Of a stretch of DNA of 6,634 bases, positions 4,185-6,634 are shown one piece after another. A model generated the notes under the pieces. The model was not told the origin of the DNA. It was given only the letters and a program-made list of their open reading frames with translations, and searched no databases. The stretch spans positions 1-6,634 of the forward strand of contig JAZQDW010000065.1 in assembly GCA_045546995.1 (NCBI GenBank), written 5' to 3'. The stretch's first letter is position 1, and every line of letters begins with the position of its first letter. Both the position numbers and the translations under genes were made by a program. The DNA comes from Firm-08 sp045546995 (GTDB lineage: Bacteria; Bacillota; Clostridia; Oscillospirales; QAKW01).

Positions 4185-5228
4185 GTGAAAATTGTTGCCA
4201 TCAGTGATCATTTTGTGCGGACCGAGCATTATGAGGCCTGCTTCGCCAAATATCCCGAATATGATCTGCAAACCGTATTCTTCGGATTTGAGGATCGCTA
4301 CGTCATGCGGGATATCTTTCATAAAATCGAGCGAAACGGCCCGGAGGCCTATCCCATCCCCGAGGAGCTTTATGAGCTGGTGGAGGATGCCGACGTCATT
4401 ATGACCCACATCTGCCCCATTCCTGCTTCTCTTATTGAACGGGCCAAAAAGTTGCGTGCCATTCTGTGCAACCGCGGCGGTCTGGAAAACATCGCCGTCG
4501 AGGCGGCCACCGCCCGTAATATCCCCATTCTCAACAATCCCGCTCACAACTCCAACGGCGTGTCCGAGCTGGCGGTGGGACTGATGGTCACCCTGACCCG
4601 TAACGTAGTTTCCTCCCATATGGGGCTGAAGGCCGGGGAATGGAAGGAAAATTTTATCAATACCGGCAATATCTGGGAGCTGAAGGGCAAGACCGTGGGA
4701 ATCGTCGGCTTTGGCAACATCGGTCACATCGTGGCGGAAAAGCTCAACGTGTTCGGCTGTCGCATTCTGGTCAACGATATCAAATACGATCCCGATGACG
4801 AGATGCTCTCCCGCCTGCCCATCGAGCAGGTGGATCTGCCCACCTTAATGAAAGAGAGCGACGTGGTCACCCTCCACGCCCGTAACGAAAATATTATTTT
4901 GAACAAAGAACTGCTGAATTTGATGAAGCCATCGGCATTTTTTATCAATACTGCCCGCGCCCATATGGTGGATTACGATGCGTTGGCCGAAATGATGCAG
5001 GCCGGCAAACTGATGGGCGCAGCGCTGGAGGTACACCCCGTCGAGCCGTTGCCGGAGGATTATCCTTTCCTTAAAATGGATAACGTGATCCTCACCACCC
5101 ATCGTGGCGGTGACACCATCAACGCCTACAGTGACAGCCCCGAGATGCTGGTGAAAGATTATGCCCGTTATTTGCAGGGACAAAAGCCTCGCTTCTTCGT
5201 CAATCCCGAGGTGGGATATGGACGCTAA
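4185..5228 (+). CDS. D-isomer-specific 2-hydroxyacid dehydrogenase (NAD-dependent)
   Basis: This family reduces 2-keto acids to D-2-hydroxy acids, or the reverse, with NAD(H). The 347-residue protein has the N-terminal substrate domain (about 1-120 plus the C-terminal end) and an inserted Rossmann domain. That domain has GIVGFGNIG (172-180), and Asp198 at the end of the second strand favours NAD over NADP. The catalytic trio is present: Arg258 in INTARAHMVD, Glu287 in EVHPVEP, and His306 in LTTHRGGDT. The segments CNRGGLENI (95-103) and NNPAHNSNGVSELAVGLM (117-134) suggest the less-studied subgroup containing B. subtilis YoaD rather than classical SerA, and there is no ACT regulatory domain. 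The start is GTG at 4185, with AAAGGA 8 nt upstream, 15 nt after the alr stop, so the gene is probably co-transcribed. The substrate cannot be named from the sequence. Confidence 0.88.
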   Translation: MKIVAISDHFVRTEHYEACFAKYPEYDLQTVFFGFEDRYVMRDIFHKIERNGPEAYPIPEELYELVEDADVIMTHICPIPASLIERAKKLRAILCNRGGLENIAVEAATARNIPILNNPAHNSNGVSELAVGLMVTLTRNVVSSHMGLKAGEWKENFINTGNIWELKGKTVGIVGFGNIGHIVAEKLNVFGCRILVNDIKYDPDDEMLSRLPIEQVDLPTLMKESDVVTLHARNENIILNKELLNLMKPSAFFINTARAHMVDYDALAEMMQAGKLMGAALEVHPVEPLPEDYPFLKMDNVILTTHRGGDTINAYSDSPEMLVKDYARYLQGQKPRFFVNPEVGYGR

Positions 5229-5269
5229 GATATACTTTATAAGACGGCAGTCTCATTTTTACTTTTTTT

Positions 5270-5317
5270 CGCTTCCGTAGAGTCCCGTGTTTACTGTGTG
5301 GCTCTACGGATTTAGCG
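5270..5317 (+). terminator. Large hairpin downstream of the apbE-alr operon, possible terminator
   Basis: TCCGTAGAG (5274-5282) pairs perfectly with CTCTACGGA (5302-5310), and an outer CGCT/AGCG (5270-5273 with 5314-5317) extends the stem past a TTT bulge. The loop is about 19 nt. Only a weak T-rich tail follows (ATATTTTAT), so termination efficiency is uncertain. A T-rich stretch precedes it (5255-5269) behind a 4-bp hairpin. Confidence 0.4.
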
Positions 5318-5331
5318 AATATTTTATCAGT

Positions 5332-5356
5332 ATGCCCCGTCGGTAACGGCAGGCAT
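5332..5356 (+). other. Second hairpin in the gap before ppdK
   Basis: ATGCC (5332-5336) pairs with GGCAT (5352-5356), with an inner CCGT/ACGG helix (5337-5340 with 5346-5349), a CGGTA loop and a CA bulge. No T-run follows directly. It lies upstream of the predicted ppdK promoter, so it is more likely the end of the upstream transcript than part of the ppdK leader. Confidence 0.4.
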
Positions 5357-5390
5357 CTTGAACCACACGGTGTATGGATAGGCTTTTTCT

Positions 5391-5447
5391 AAAAAATAAC
5401 AAAAAATCAGAAAAAAGGTGGACAATCCTTTTTTTATATGATATAAT
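5391..5447 (+). promoter_or_regulatory. Strong sigma-A promoter of ppdK with A-rich UP-like tract
   Basis: There is a -35 TGGACA (5419-5424), a 17-bp spacer and a perfect -10 TATAAT (5442-5447) with extended TG (TGATATAAT). Upstream, 5391-5416 is a series of A-runs resembling an UP element. The predicted start is near 5453-5455, giving a leader of about 70 nt. The combination predicts high expression. Confidence 0.8.
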
Positions 5448-5451
5448 CATC

Positions 5452-5489
5452 GGTGATATTGGAGCACTCTGCCCCGATATCACCTTATT
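5452..5489 (+). promoter_or_regulatory. Hairpin at the predicted 5' end of the ppdK mRNA
   Basis: GGTGATAT (5452-5459) pairs perfectly with ATATCACC (5477-5484), followed by TTATTTTT. Because the transcript should begin at about 5453, this stem forms almost exactly at the RNA 5' end. It may protect the mRNA from 5'-end decay, or act as an early attenuator because of the T-run. The ribosome binding site (5511-5515) lies outside the hairpin. Confidence 0.55.
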
Positions 5490-5524
5490 TTTGTATAAAA
5501 TATTATAATTGGAGGTATACAGCA

Positions 5525-6634
5525 ATGAGCAAAAAATTCGTTTATTTGTTCAAAGAAGGCGACGCCAGCATGCGTGAGCTGCTGGGCGGTAAAGGTGCTA
5601 ACCTGGCTGAGATGACCAAGATGGGTCTTCCCGTTCCTCAGGGCTTCACCGTTTCTACCGAAGCCTGTACGCAGTACTATGAAGACGGCAGAAAGATCAA
5701 TGATGAGATCCAAGCCGAGATCATGGTCAACATTGATAAGATGGAAGAGATCACCGGTAAGAAATTCGGTGATACCGAAAACCCCCTGTTGGTTTCCGTT
5801 CGTTCCGGCGCTCGCGCTTCGATGCCCGGTATGATGGATACCATCCTCAACCTCGGTCTGAACGAAGAGGTCGTTGAGGTTATGTCCGCCAAATCCGGCA
5901 ACCCCCGCTGGGCTTGGGACTGCTACAGAAGATTTATCCAGATGTACTCCGACGTTGTTATGGAAGTCGGCAAGAAGTACTTCGAGGCCCTCATCGACGA
6001 GATGAAGGAAAAGAAGGGCGTCGTTCAGGACGTGGAGCTGACTGCCGAAGACCTGAAGGAGCTGGCCGGCCAGTTCAAGGCTGAATACAAGGCCAAGCTG
6101 GGTACCGACTTCCCCACCGATCCCAAGGAGCAGCTGATGGGCGCTATCCAGGCTGTTTTCCGTTCCTGGGACAACCCCCGCGCTAACATCTACCGCCGTG
6201 AGAACGATATCCCCTACTCCTGGGGCACTGCCGTCAACGTCCAGTCCATGGCCTTCGGCAACATGGGTGACGACTGCGGCACCGGCGTCGCTTTCACCCG
6301 TAACCCCGCCACCGGCGAGAAGAAGCTGTTCGGCGAGTTCCTGACCAACGCTCAGGGCGAAGACGTGGTTGCCGGTGTCCGGACTCCCATGCCCATCAGC
6401 GAGATGGCTGAGAAGTTCCCCGAGGCATTCCAGCAGTTCGAGAAGGTCTGCGCCATTCTGGAAGACCACTACCGCGATATGCAGGATATGGAGTTCACCG
6501 TGGAGCACGGCAAGCTGTATATGCTGCAGACCCGTAACGGCAAGCGCACCGCCCAGGCCGCTCTGCAGATCGCTGTGGACCTGGTGGCCGAAGGTCACAA
6601 GACCGAGGCCGAAGCCGTTCTGATGATCGACCCC
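5525..6634 (+). CDS. ppdK: Pyruvate phosphate dikinase, N-terminal part (cut by window edge)
   Basis: PPDK interconverts pyruvate, ATP and Pi with PEP, AMP and PPi; in anaerobes it works in PPi-linked glycolysis or PEP synthesis. The frame stays open to the last base, giving 370 of about 875 residues, so only the ATP-grasp nucleotide-binding domain and its end are seen. Motifs are the start FVYLFKEG, GGKGANLAEM (21-30, Lys23), SVRSGARASMPGMMDTILNLG (91-111, in two overlapping family blocks), GTGVAFTRNPATGE (252-265), GEFLTNAQGED (270-280), and the ATP-site residues Asp321, Glu323 and Arg337 in MEFTVE and LQTRNGKR. The phosphohistidine and PEP domains lie beyond the window. ATG at 5525 has GGAGG 9 nt upstream and its own strong promoter. 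Codon choice looks more biased toward C-ending codons than in the upstream genes, consistent with high expression. Confidence 0.96.
   Translation, partial: MSKKFVYLFKEGDASMRELLGGKGANLAEMTKMGLPVPQGFTVSTEACTQYYEDGRKINDEIQAEIMVNIDKMEEITGKKFGDTENPLLVSVRSGARASMPGMMDTILNLGLNEEVVEVMSAKSGNPRWAWDCYRRFIQMYSDVVMEVGKKYFEALIDEMKEKKGVVQDVELTAEDLKELAGQFKAEYKAKLGTDFPTDPKEQLMGAIQAVFRSWDNPRANIYRRENDIPYSWGTAVNVQSMAFGNMGDDCGTGVAFTRNPATGEKKLFGEFLTNAQGEDVVAGVRTPMPISEMAEKFPEAFQQFEKVCAILEDHYRDMQDMEFTVEHGKLYMLQTRNGKRTAQAALQIAVDLVAEGHKTEAEAVLMIDP

Noticed and set aside
3027..4727. Very long open frame on the minus strand across alr and the dehydrogenase
   Set aside because: It is antisense to two genes with complete catalytic motifs, is His/Gly/Asp-rich as expected from reverse reading, and has no recognisable domain.
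5504..5509. Second TATAAT as an alternative ppdK promoter
   Set aside because: There is no -35 at suitable spacing, and the start site would fall at the ribosome binding site.
5229..5524. T-box or other known riboswitch upstream of ppdK
   Set aside because: No T-box consensus (GGGTGGNACC) or other class signature was recognised, and most of the structure lies before the predicted start site.
5304..5525. Minus-strand 73-residue frame in the gap before ppdK
   Set aside because: No ribosome binding site; it runs through the ppdK promoter and hairpins and has no recognisable protein features.
5480..6598. Long minus-strand open frame opposite ppdK
   Set aside because: The plus strand encodes unmistakable PPDK motifs throughout; the reverse frame is a codon-bias shadow.

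Overview
The window looks like chromosomal DNA of a Gram-positive anaerobe of the class Clostridia, probably Oscillospiraceae/Ruminococcaceae-like. This is an inference from strong AGGAGG-type ribosome binding sites, sigma-A promoters with extended -10 elements, a clostridial-type pyruvate phosphate dikinase, and structured intergenic repeats. No phage, transposase or CRISPR genes are visible.

Layout. Bases 1-690 hold a small divergent module: a 48-residue protein on the minus strand (171-317) and a 75-residue XRE-type helix-turn-helix regulator on the plus strand (401-628). They share a short control region with two direct repeats, and each is closed by a hairpin with the same arm sequence. 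Bases 692-1556 hold two minus-strand membrane proteins with separate promoters: a 62-residue single-span protein with an acidic tail and a 157-residue four-span protein resembling GtrA. Bases 1557-2115 have no convincing protein gene. They contain an array of long hairpins: an 87-bp imperfect tandem duplication, a truncated related copy, and a predicted four-way-junction fold at 1881-1976. Next to it is a possible short minus-strand RNA.

From 2116 three plus-strand genes are tightly packed as a likely operon: an ApbE-family FMN transferase lipoprotein, alanine racemase (1-nt overlap), and a D-isomer-specific 2-hydroxyacid dehydrogenase (15-nt gap, GTG start). A non-coding gap (5229-5524) contains two hairpins. 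It then carries a strong promoter with an A-rich upstream tract, a hairpin at the predicted 5' end of the mRNA, and the first 370 codons of pyruvate phosphate dikinase (ppdK), which runs off the right edge.

How the genes fit together: alanine racemase supplies D-alanine for peptidoglycan, ApbE would covalently attach FMN to an exported flavoprotein, and PPDK interconverts pyruvate and PEP. No common pathway is evident. The most unusual parts are the structured repeat region at 1622-1976, the divergent regulator module and the ppdK leader.
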